This document shows positions 50,304-58,171 of a stretch of 64,000 nt of DNA, piece by piece. Source of the stretch: Methylobacterium sp. E-045 (GTDB taxonomy: Bacteria > Pseudomonadota > Alphaproteobacteria > Rhizobiales > Beijerinckiaceae); assembly GCF_022829685.1 (NCBI RefSeq), contig NZ_JAKSYE010000064.1:186001-250000 (forward strand), read 5' to 3'. Positions within the stretch are counted from its first letter, which is position 1. The number at the start of each line of letters is the position of its first letter. The notes beneath the pieces were generated by a model. The model saw only the letters and a program-made list of their open reading frames with translations, was not told where the DNA came from and ran no database searches. The position numbers and the translations under genes are program-made.

Positions 50304-50888
50304 ATGATGAGTTTGGGTATCAGAGGGTTGTCCGTCGCGGCCGTGACGGCAGCGATGGCGATGGTTCCTGCGGTCGCATCGGCGGAGTCGGCGGGCAAGC
50401 CGGCCAATATCTGCAAGGAGCTCACCGCGTTCCTGCATGCGCCGGCGCAGCCGGCTGAGTCCGGTCCGTCTTCGGCCCAGGCGAGCACGGCCGTCACCGC
50501 TCCGGGGTCGGGGTCGCAGAAATCCTCGGGCAATGAGACGCAGAAGGATTCCGGCCTGAGCGGACCGACATCCTCGAACGGTCCCGGTGCCGCCGGTCCC
50601 CAGGGGGCGACCCAGAACGCGGCGGCACCGTCCGGGGCATCGGCTCAGGCCCCGGCTCCCGCGTCGGCCCAGCCACAAGCTCCCGCGGCAGCGGCCGCTC
50701 CGGCGGCACCACCGCCGAAGATGGCGAGCGCTGCCTTCATCGAGCAGGGCGATGCCGCCGCCGGTGCCAACGACATCGCGGGGTGCCAGCGGGTCGCCAG
50801 GCTGATCCGCCGCGACGGCGTCGTCATGCCGTCACCCCTGATGTCGCTCGCCGCCCTCGACCTGAAATATCTCGAAACGGCTCGGTAA
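50304..50888 (+). CDS. Hypothetical secreted Ala/Pro-rich protein
   Basis: The 194-residue product has a signal peptide (A-S-A-E near residue 28), a small N-terminal region with one Cys, a long Ala/Pro/Gln/Ser-rich linker (about residues 50-140) and a folded-looking C-terminal section with a second Cys. No family recognised. The linker would hold two small modules apart in the periplasm. Its position after tupA could mean a link to oxyanion uptake or be fortuitous; the 120-bp gap suggests its own promoter. Confidence 0.6.
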   Translation: MMSLGIRGLSVAAVTAAMAMVPAVASAESAGKPANICKELTAFLHAPAQPAESGPSSAQASTAVTAPGSGSQKSSGNETQKDSGLSGPTSSNGPGAAGPQGATQNAAAPSGASAQAPAPASAQPQAPAAAAAPAAPPPKMASAAFIEQGDAAAGANDIAGCQRVARLIRRDGVVMPSPLMSLAALDLKYLETAR

Positions 50889-50906
50889 GTCCGATCTCCT
50901 ATCGAC

Positions 50907-50944
50907 GACGAAGAACGGCCCCTCGCGAGGGGCCGTTCTTCGTC
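50907..50944. terminator. Bidirectional terminator, 38-bp palindrome
   Basis: A perfect 38-bp palindrome with the core AACGGCCCCTCGCGAGGGGC, between two convergent genes. It should end both the secreted-protein transcript and the TerC-type transcript. Confidence 0.85.
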
Positions 50945-50955
50945 TTGCACCCACC

Positions 50956-51657
50956 TCACCGGCGGCTCTGATCGGCGATCGGCTCGGGCGGCGCGATCGC
51001 CCGTTTCCAGATGAAGGCCACGGCGACGACGAGCACGGCGCAGATCGAGGCGGCGGCCCGGTGCGCGTGGGGCACGGAGGCCACGTGTTCGGCGACGTAG
51101 GGATCGGTGACGATCATCTCGCCGGCGATCCAGCCGAGGAGCGCGGCGCCTGCCCAGACGACCAGGGGAAACCGTTTCAGCAGCGTCGTGATGAGGGAGG
51201 CGCCCGCCACGATGAGCGGGATCGACAGGAGCAGGCCGAAGACGAATAGCGAGACCTCGCCCTTCGCGACGGCGGCGATGGCGACCACGTTGTCGAGGCT
51301 CATGACGGCGTCGGCGATGGCGATGGTCCGCACCGCCTTCCACAGGGTCTTGCTGGCTCCGACCGCGTGGCCTTCCTCGTCCTCGCCGAGGGCGAGCTTC
51401 ACCGCAATCCAGAGCAGCAGGAGCCCGCCGCCGATCCGCAGGAACGGCACCGCCAGCAGATAGGTGATGACGACGGCGAACAGGATGCGAAGCCCCACCG
51501 CCGTTCCCGCGCCGAGGAGGATGCCAGTGCGGCGCTGCTCGGGGGGCAGGGATCGGCAGGCCATGGCGATGACGACCGCGTTGTCGCCGGAGAGAAGCAG
51601 GTCGATCCAGACGATCTGCAGCACCGAGACGAGAAAATGCGAGTCGAGAAAGTCCAT
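50956..51657 (-). CDS. TerC family integral membrane protein
   Basis: The 233-residue product has about seven hydrophobic segments and the two TerC motifs: S-G-D-N-A-V-V-I-A-M near residue 23 and M-S-L-D-N-V-V-A-I-A near residue 120. Relatives are linked to metal-ion export, especially manganese (Mn2+), and to tellurite resistance. Here it lies between the tup genes and the moe genes on the minus strand. No known manganese riboswitch was recognised in its leader. A link to tungsten/molybdenum is only positional. Confidence 0.87.
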   Translation of the reverse strand: MDFLDSHFLVSVLQIVWIDLLLSGDNAVVIAMACRSLPPEQRRTGILLGAGTAVGLRILFAVVITYLLAVPFLRIGGGLLLLWIAVKLALGEDEEGHAVGASKTLWKAVRTIAIADAVMSLDNVVAIAAVAKGEVSLFVFGLLLSIPLIVAGASLITTLLKRFPLVVWAGAALLGWIAGEMIVTDPYVAEHVASVPHAHRAAASICAVLVVAVAFIWKRAIAPPEPIADQSRR

Positions 51658-51811
51658 CGGCGCTTTCGGTGGGGTCGGAGAGGCAATGGAAGAGGGCGAG
51701 CGGCTCTCCGCTCGAACACCGAGGATCCTCGGTCCTGACCGGGCACATCGTGCCGGAGGCCGCGCAATGCAAGCGTCGGTTACGCTCTCCGACAGGGAGA
51801 CGGGAGATTCC

Positions 51812-53068
51812 CTATCGGTACAGCACGACGTGAGGGTAAACCTCGATCGTGTCGCCGGGCTCGATCGCGGTGACCTCGTCGTGGAGCGCCGCCAGCCCGT
51901 CGCTGCCCGTGAGCGAGGTGAGGAGGCCGGCCCCGTCCCGGGGGAACTTTACCGCCTCCAAGCCGCCATCGCCCGAGCGTCTCAGGCTGACGCGCACGAA
52001 TTCGCGGCGGCCGGCCTTCTTGCGGTAGGTGAAGGAGGAGCGGACCGGGATGGCGAGAGGTGCTTCCGGACGCTCGCCGCCGAGACGCGCCAGCAGGGGG
52101 CGCACCACGAAGAGCAGGGTCACATAGGCGGCCACGGGATTGCCCGGCAGCCCGACGAAGGGTGTGCCCCGCACGACGCCCATCGCCACGGGCCGGCCCG
52201 GCTTGATGCCGAGACGCCAGAACACCAGGCTGCCCACGCTCTCCACCGCCGGCTTCACATGGTCCTCCTCGCCGGTGGAGACGCCGCCGGAGGTGAGGAG
52301 GAGATCGTGGGCGGACGCGGCCTCCGCGAGGCGCGCTGCGAGAACCGCCCGGTCGTCGCGCAGGATCCCGAGGTCGCTCACCTCCGCGCCGAGGCGCTTC
52401 AGCAGGGCGACCAGCATCACCCGGTTAGAATCGTGGATCGCCCCCGGCGCCAGGACGGCGCCCGGTTCGGCCAGTTCATTTCCTGTGGAGAACACCGCCA
52501 CCCTCAGGCGGCGGCGGACGGCCAGGGACGAGCGGCCGGTGGCGGCGGCCAAGGCCACGTCCTGCGGCGCCAAGCGACGCCCGGCGGTGACGATGACGCC
52601 GCTCTCGGGTACATCCTCGCCGGCGAGCCGGCGGTTCGCCCCGCGCTTCAGGCCCGGCGGCAGGACGATGTCCGCCCCCTCCACCGTCACGTCCTCCTGC
52701 ATGAAGACCGTGTCGGCGCCGTCCGGCATCCGCGCGCCGGTGAAGATGCGGACCGCGCTCGGCCCGCTCCCCAACGTCCGGCCGGCCTGACCGGCAGCGA
52801 TCCGACCTTCGACGATCATCCGCGTCTCGCCCGACGGGGCGAGGTCGGCATGGCGCACGGCGTAGCCGTCCACCGCCGAATTGTCGAAGGGCGGCAGGTC
52901 GATCCCGGCGGTCACGTCCTCCGCCGCGACGCGTCCGTCCGCCTCGCATAGCGGCACGTCGTCGATCCCGGCGAGGACGGGAAGCCGCTCCGCGATCAGC
53001 GCGAGGGCGTCGTCCACGCTCATGAGCTGCCCGCCGAAGGCGAAGCAATCGTCAGTCAGCTGCGCCAT
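51812..53068 (-). CDS. moeA: Molybdopterin molybdenumtransferase MoeA
   Basis: Inserts metal into adenylylated molybdopterin. The 418-residue product is a standard MoeA: P-P-F-D-N-S-A-V-D-G-Y-A near residue 60, the T-G-N-E-L domain III motif near residue 195 and S-G-G-V-S-T-G-E-E-D. The C-terminal beta domain is present. Its start overlaps mobB by 17 bases, so both are translated together. One of three MoeA-like genes in this block; this is the one with all canonical motifs. Confidence 0.95.
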   Translation of the reverse strand: MAQLTDDCFAFGGQLMSVDDALALIAERLPVLAGIDDVPLCEADGRVAAEDVTAGIDLPPFDNSAVDGYAVRHADLAPSGETRMIVEGRIAAGQAGRTLGSGPSAVRIFTGARMPDGADTVFMQEDVTVEGADIVLPPGLKRGANRRLAGEDVPESGVIVTAGRRLAPQDVALAAATGRSSLAVRRRLRVAVFSTGNELAEPGAVLAPGAIHDSNRVMLVALLKRLGAEVSDLGILRDDRAVLAARLAEAASAHDLLLTSGGVSTGEEDHVKPAVESVGSLVFWRLGIKPGRPVAMGVVRGTPFVGLPGNPVAAYVTLLFVVRPLLARLGGERPEAPLAIPVRSSFTYRKKAGRREFVRVSLRRSGDGGLEAVKFPRDGAGLLTSLTGSDGLAALHDEVTAIEPGDTIEVYPHVVLYR

Positions 53069-53606
53069 GGCCTTCGATCCTGTTCAGGACTGTATCCACC
53101 GGTTCGGCCAGGGACGCGACGAGATCGGCGATGGCCGCCACGTCGTCGAGATCGACCACGGGAATCCCCGCATCGGGAAACGAACCGTCGCTGGCGATGG
53201 CGACGATGCCCCGGTCCTGCGGGTGGAGGGGAGAGCGGCCGTTGGCGTCCCGATGCACTTCGAGCTTGGGATGGCCGTCGCGCTTGAACCCCTCAACGAG
53301 CACGAGATCGCAGGGGCTCAGACGACGCAGAAGGTCGGCGAGGCTGGCCTCCTCGCCGTCGCGCACCTCGTGCATCTGCACCCACCGGACCGCCGACGAG
53401 ATCAGCACTTCCGACGCGCCCGCCTGCCGATGGCGATACGAATCCTTGCCCGGCTGATCCACGTCGAAGGCGTGATGCGCGTGCTTGATGGTCGAGACCG
53501 TCAGTCCGCGGGCGGTCAGCGCGGGGATGAGCTTGGCGAGGAGCGTGGTCTTGCCCGCTCCGCTCCACCCGGCCAAACCGATCACCCGCATCGCATGCTC
53601 CGTCAT
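53052..53606 (-). CDS. mobB: Molybdopterin-guanine dinucleotide biosynthesis adapter MobB
   Basis: GTP-binding protein that assists attachment of GMP to the molybdopterin cofactor. The 184-residue product has a P-loop G-W-S-G-A-G-K-T-T-L near residue 12 and the family motifs K-H-A-H-H-x-F-D-V-D and D-L-V-L-V-E-G-F-K. It overlaps moeA at its 3' end and the MoeA-fusion gene by an ATGA at its 5' end. The guanylyltransferase MobA is not in the window. A bis-MGD cofactor is what formate dehydrogenase uses, so MobB fits the inferred role of the island. Confidence 0.93.
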   Translation of the reverse strand: MTEHAMRVIGLAGWSGAGKTTLLAKLIPALTARGLTVSTIKHAHHAFDVDQPGKDSYRHRQAGASEVLISSAVRWVQMHEVRDGEEASLADLLRRLSPCDLVLVEGFKRDGHPKLEVHRDANGRSPLHPQDRGIVAIASDGSFPDAGIPVVDLDDVAAIADLVASLAEPVDTVLNRIEGHGAAD

Positions 53607-55597
53607 GGCTGGGTCCGCGCGAGGGGAAAGCCGAGCTCGGCCAGGGCCGAGCCGGTCTCGGGCTCTCCGAGGAGGGAGAGGAAGGCGGCCAGAGCCGGTT
53701 CCAGCGCCCGGTCGCCGGCATAGGCGAAATCGTAGCGCTCGTCCGTCAGCGCCAGGAATCCGAGGCCGTAGGCGCGGGCGACGCTCTCGATGGCGACGCC
53801 CCAATCCGCCCGGCCCTGCGCCACGGCGGCGGCGACGGCATTGTGCGAGCGGGGCTGGTTCCAGAACCCCGGCGGCCGGGCTCCATCGAGCACCCCGTCG
53901 ATGAGGAGCCGCGTCCCCGAGCCGGTGTTGCGGTTCACCATGATGGCGTCCGGGTCGCGGACGAGGGACGAGACCGCCTCCGCCGCATCCCGCCCCGCGA
54001 ACCGGGCATCGCCGGGGCGAAACACCACGCCCTGCATCCGCCGCCAGCCCTCGGCGAGGCGCAAGGCCGGCGTGAGGAAGGGCGTGTTGTAGCGGCCGGT
54101 CTCCGGATCGAGGAGATGCATCGCGGCGACGTCGCATTCGCCCCGCTTGAGGGAGGCGAGGCCCCCCGAGGACCCGACCCAGATGGTGCGGGCGGTAATC
54201 CCGCGCTCGGCCAGGCGTCCGACGACGGCGTCGAGGCCGATGCAATGGCTGCCCACGATGGTGAGGTCGGGCGCGCGGGTGCCGGCCCCGATCCGCGAGA
54301 GACTCACCCGCTCGCCGGCCTCCATCCCCGCCCTGGCGGCGGGGATCGCGAAGAAGCCGTCGGCCTGGGAGAAGGCCGTCACCGAGCCGGAGCCCTTGGA
54401 GAGCGGGACCGCGACGGGAGCGTCGCGCCCATGGGTGAGCGAGGCCATGACGAACTCCATCCGTCCTCGCTCGGAGGCGATGCGCTGGGGCAGCGAAGCC
54501 TCGACGCTGTCCTCCTCCCGTGGGGGAAGCCCGGCGAGCGACCGGACGAGGGGCACCACGAATTCGTGGAAGGTGAACATCGCCGAGGTCGGGAAGCCCG
54601 GCAGCACCACGATGGCCTTGCCCTGCGCCTTGGCGAGGCAGAGGGGCTTGCCCGGTTTGAGGGCGACCCCGTGGACGAGGATGCCGGGCTCGCCGAGGCG
54701 CGAGAGAATGCGGTGCGAGACGTCGCCCGCCCCCTTCGAGGTGCCGCCCGACAGGACGACGACGTCGCACTCCGAGAGCGCGGCGCGGATCGCGGCCTCG
54801 AGCGCCCCCTCGTCATCGGCGACGATGCCGAACGGCACGGGCTCGCCGCCATTCTCGGCGACCGAAGCGGCGACGATGGCTCCGTTGGAATCATAGATGC
54901 CGGCGGGCGGCAGGGGCCGGCCCGGAGCCGCCAGTTCGTCGCCGGTGGAGAGTACGGCGATCCTCGGCCGGCGTACCGTTCCCACCTCGGCGAGGCCGCA
55001 GGCGGCGAGCATGCCGATCTCCCGCGCCGTGATCACGGTGCCCTTGCGCAGGACGGTCTCGCCGCGCGCCATGTCGGAGCCGGCATAACCGATGAACTGC
55101 CCCGGCGCGGCCGCCCGGTCGAGATCGATGGCGAGCGGACCGTCGCCGGACGCGATCCCGGTGGCCTCCACCATCACCACCGCGTCGGCGCCGCGCGGCA
55201 TCACGCCGCCGGTGGCGATGGCCGTCGCCGTGCCGGACAGGACGACGAGACGGGGCGCGACGCCGCAGGCGAGGATCTCGTGATTGAGACCGAGCCGGCG
55301 CGGCTCGGCCTGGCTCGCACCCATCGTGTCGGCAGCGCGGAGGGCGAAACCATCGACGAGGGCGCGGTCGAAGGGCGGTACGTCGATGGGCGAGGCGACG
55401 TCGCCCGCCAGGGCGCGGCCGAGGCAGGCGGCCAGCGGCACGGTCTCCGGCGGCAGCGCGATGTGCGGGATCGCCGCACGAAACCGAGAGACGGCCTCGT
55501 CGCGGCTGACCACCTGGAGGAACTGCTCCTGACGGGCCGCACGCGACAGCCTCGCCAGGAAATCCTCTCTCGTCTCAACTCCGTCGGGTCGGCTCAC
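53603..55597 (-). CDS. MoeA / binding-protein domain fusion
   Basis: The 664-residue product joins a MoeA part (residues 1-440) to a PBP_like C-terminal domain (about 450-650). The MoeA part has P-P-F-D-R-A-L-V-D-G-F-A near residue 75 (usual N-S-A replaced by R-A-L), S-T-G-D-E-L near 225 and S-G-G-T-S-K-G-A-G-D near 290. The C-terminal domain shows N-R-N-T-G-S-G-T-R-L-L-I-D, like the ligand domain of the ModE-like regulator at 46895. Such fusions may sense or deliver the oxyanion during cofactor insertion; function is inferred. The GTG at 55597 overlaps the upstream stop; a GTG at 55618 is the alternative. Confidence 0.85.
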   Translation of the reverse strand: MSRPDGVETREDFLARLSRAARQEQFLQVVSRDEAVSRFRAAIPHIALPPETVPLAACLGRALAGDVASPIDVPPFDRALVDGFALRAADTMGASQAEPRRLGLNHEILACGVAPRLVVLSGTATAIATGGVMPRGADAVVMVEATGIASGDGPLAIDLDRAAAPGQFIGYAGSDMARGETVLRKGTVITAREIGMLAACGLAEVGTVRRPRIAVLSTGDELAAPGRPLPPAGIYDSNGAIVAASVAENGGEPVPFGIVADDEGALEAAIRAALSECDVVVLSGGTSKGAGDVSHRILSRLGEPGILVHGVALKPGKPLCLAKAQGKAIVVLPGFPTSAMFTFHEFVVPLVRSLAGLPPREEDSVEASLPQRIASERGRMEFVMASLTHGRDAPVAVPLSKGSGSVTAFSQADGFFAIPAARAGMEAGERVSLSRIGAGTRAPDLTIVGSHCIGLDAVVGRLAERGITARTIWVGSSGGLASLKRGECDVAAMHLLDPETGRYNTPFLTPALRLAEGWRRMQGVVFRPGDARFAGRDAAEAVSSLVRDPDAIMVNRNTGSGTRLLIDGVLDGARPPGFWNQPRSHNAVAAAVAQGRADWGVAIESVARAYGLGFLALTDERYDFAYAGDRALEPALAAFLSLLGEPETGSALAELGFPLARTQP

Positions 55598-56700
55598 AGG
55601 GGTACGATCTCGATCCACTCGCCCTCAGGGTAGCCTTCCCGCTCCGGCGGCACCAGAACCGCGCCCTCGGCGAGGATCAGACGCCGCAGCGGCAGATCCC
55701 CGCCGCCGATGGGCTCCACGCCGCCCTGCGTCCTTCGCACGAAGACGATCTCGCTGACACCGACGGTGGAGGTGATCTTCCGGGTGAGGCGGCCCTCGAC
55801 GGCGCCGGGCGGGACCGCGCCCGAGAGACGGGCCAGCAAGGGCCGCCCGAGGGCGAGGAACGTCGCGAGAGCGGCGTCCGGCCGGCCGGGCAGCAGCAGG
55901 ACCGGGACCGTCCCGATCCGGCCGAAACCGGCGCTCTCCCCCGGATGCAGGGCGATCCCGTGCGCGTCGAGGTGGCCCACGCGGGCAAGGGCCTCCGCAC
56001 TGTGATCGGTGCGGCCGAACCCGGTGCCGCCGACGACGAAGACCGCGTCGGCTTCCCGCGCGCGAAGAGCCGCGGCGATGGATTCCCCGTCGCGGGCGGA
56101 AGCGCTCGACGTCACCTGGCCCCCCGCGGCCGCGACCCAGTCGGCGACCGCCGAGGCCGACCCAGTGCCGATCCCGACGATGTGGATGCGGGGCGTCCGG
56201 ACCACGACCGTGTCGATCCCGGCGCCGAGGAGGGCGAGGGAACGAAGGGACGTCAGCCGCTCGCCGGCTCTCGCCAGCACGTCCCCGAGCACGACGTCCT
56301 GACCGACGCGGGAGACGCCCTCGCCCTGGGCCGCATCGGAGACGATGTCCCCTTCAGGGCCGATCGCGTCCGGCGGCAGCACGGTGTCGGCGCCCGGCGG
56401 CATCGCGTCGCCATCCTCCACCCATGAGGGCGGTCCGCGCGGGGTGACGGGTGCGTAGGGGGAGGCGCCGGTCACATCCCCGGCGGCCACGGCCCAACCG
56501 TCGCGCCGCGCGCGCGGCGCGGCGGGATGATCGACGAGGGCGACCGCATCCTCGGCGAGGACCAAGCCGATCCCCTCCCGGACGGGCACGAGGATGGTGT
56601 CGACCGGCGCGACGGCGAACAGCCGCGCCAAGACCTCGTCGAGGGGCATCGAGGCCGAAGTGGCGGACCGGATCGACATGCGCCGGAACGGATGCGGCAT
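55594..56700 (-). CDS. Divergent MoeA-like molybdopterin-binding protein
   Basis: The 368-residue product has the MoeA fold but degenerate motifs: the conserved P-F-D-N-S-A-x-D-G-Y is A-P-R-A-R-R-D-G-W here, and the S-G-G-x-S-x-G motif is V-G-G-T-G-F-G. The overall length is shorter than MoeA. It may bind the cofactor without catalysing metal insertion, or serve tungsten. First gene of the minus-strand moe run; its stop overlaps the fusion gene start. An ATG at 56679 is an alternative start. Confidence 0.75.
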   Translation of the reverse strand: MPHPFRRMSIRSATSASMPLDEVLARLFAVAPVDTILVPVREGIGLVLAEDAVALVDHPAAPRARRDGWAVAAGDVTGASPYAPVTPRGPPSWVEDGDAMPPGADTVLPPDAIGPEGDIVSDAAQGEGVSRVGQDVVLGDVLARAGERLTSLRSLALLGAGIDTVVVRTPRIHIVGIGTGSASAVADWVAAAGGQVTSSASARDGESIAAALRAREADAVFVVGGTGFGRTDHSAEALARVGHLDAHGIALHPGESAGFGRIGTVPVLLLPGRPDAALATFLALGRPLLARLSGAVPPGAVEGRLTRKITSTVGVSEIVFVRRTQGGVEPIGGGDLPLRRLILAEGAVLVPPEREGYPEGEWIEIVPL

Positions 56701-56819
56701 CGCGGCCCGGTGGGCAACCCCGCCCGTGACGGATCAGCCGAGGGGTGGCTGGCGGGGCAGACAGAGGGCCTCGCCCCGGCTAATTCCAAACGTCCTTGGC
56801 TATCCAGGAGAGCGACGGC

Positions 56820-58160
56820 GTGGCGCAGACATCCGGGTTGTCCGTTCGACCTCGATTCTCCCGCTTGACGGGGCGTCATGCCCGGTCGATCTGCGCGGTG
56901 CTTCTCCTTCTCTCCACGTCCCTTCCGGCCTCGGCGCAGTTGCGCGGGCATGGCGGCCCGGTCCGGGCTCTCGCCATCGCGGCCGACGGACGCATGGCGA
57001 TCTCCGGCGGGTTCGATCACTCGGCCATCCTCTGGGGAATAGACCAGGGTGCGGCCCTGGCGATCCTGCGATTCCACGATGGCGCGGTGAATGCCGTCGC
57101 CGCCCTCGACGAGGGCCGCTTCGTCACGGCCAGCGAGGACGGGCGCATCGCCCTGTGGCAGGGGGGGCGCCCGGAGCCGGTGGAGGTCTTTTCCGACCAT
57201 TCGGGGCCGATCGCGGCCCTCGCGGTCTCGGCGGATGGAACGCGCCTCGCCTCCGCATCCTGGGACGGAACCGCCCATATCCGATCCCTTGCCGGTGGAC
57301 CGGTGCGGGTGCTGCGGGGCCATGCCGGCAACGTCAACGCCGTCGCCTTTCTCGCCGATGGCAGGCCCGTGACGGGAGGCTACGACGCCACGCTTCGGGT
57401 CTGGCCGCTGGCCGAGACCGCCGAGCCGCCGCGCATCGTTCAACTGCCGTCACCGATCAACGCCGTGGCCGTGACGCAGGACGGCGAGATCGCCGCCGCC
57501 GGGGCGGACAGCGTGGTGCGCTTCCTCTCCGCCGACGGGACCATCCGCGCGTCGGTCGATCTCGCGACCAACCCCGTCATCGGCCTTGCCGTGTCGCCGG
57601 ACGGGAGACGGGTGGCCGCCGCCACGGTGGCCGGCACCGTGGCCCTGATCGATCGAAGCGCTGCCAAGGTGGCGTTCAGCCTCGTCGGACCCGGACTTCC
57701 GGTCTGGTCCCTCGCCTTCCGGCCGGACGGGAGCGAATTGCTCACCGGAGGTGGAGACAGGCTGGTGCGCCGCTGGGATGCCAGGACCGGCGAGCCGATC
57801 GGGCCGCTGTCGATGGCGCGGCCGGTGGATGCGCTGGCCGCCTACAAGGGCGATCACGGGGCCGAAGTCTTTCGTGCCTGCGTGGCCTGCCACACCCTGA
57901 CGCCGGAGGAGGGCAACCGTGCCGGCCCCACCCTGAGCGGGGTATTCGGCCGCCGCATCGCCACCGCCGACGGCTACAAGTTCTCGCAGGCCCTGAAGGA
58001 CCTCGACATCGTCTGGGATGCGCGGACCATCTCGAAACTGTTCGAGGTCGGCCCGTCCCGCTACACCCCCGGCACCAAGATGCCCGAGCAGACGATCAAC
58101 GACCCGGCCGACCGCGAGGCGTTGGTGCGCTTCCTCGAAAGAGCGACGAAGACGCAGTGA
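56820..58160 (+). CDS. WD40-repeat / cytochrome c fusion protein
   Basis: The 446-residue product has a signal peptide (ending P-A-S-A-Q near residue 41), a seven-bladed WD40-like propeller (about 45-345, blades ending in sequences such as S-A-I-L-W and A-T-L-R-V-W) and a C-terminal class I cytochrome c domain: haem site C-V-A-C-H near residue 360 and a distal Met in T-K-M-P-E-Q. It is therefore a periplasmic electron carrier with a protein-binding platform. The GTG at 56820 has an aggag site; a TTG at 56796 is possible. It is divergent from the moe run and convergent with the ferredoxin gene. A partner dehydrogenase is inferred. Confidence 0.87.
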   Translation: MAQTSGLSVRPRFSRLTGRHARSICAVLLLLSTSLPASAQLRGHGGPVRALAIAADGRMAISGGFDHSAILWGIDQGAALAILRFHDGAVNAVAALDEGRFVTASEDGRIALWQGGRPEPVEVFSDHSGPIAALAVSADGTRLASASWDGTAHIRSLAGGPVRVLRGHAGNVNAVAFLADGRPVTGGYDATLRVWPLAETAEPPRIVQLPSPINAVAVTQDGEIAAAGADSVVRFLSADGTIRASVDLATNPVIGLAVSPDGRRVAAATVAGTVALIDRSAAKVAFSLVGPGLPVWSLAFRPDGSELLTGGGDRLVRRWDARTGEPIGPLSMARPVDALAAYKGDHGAEVFRACVACHTLTPEEGNRAGPTLSGVFGRRIATADGYKFSQALKDLDIVWDARTISKLFEVGPSRYTPGTKMPEQTINDPADREALVRFLERATKTQ

Positions 58161-58171
58161 TCCACGGCGGA

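Noticed and set aside
51658-51811. Possible manganese (yybP-ykoY) riboswitch upstream of the TerC-type gene
   Set aside because: The leader has small hairpins but not the conserved loop sequences of that riboswitch, so I do not call it.
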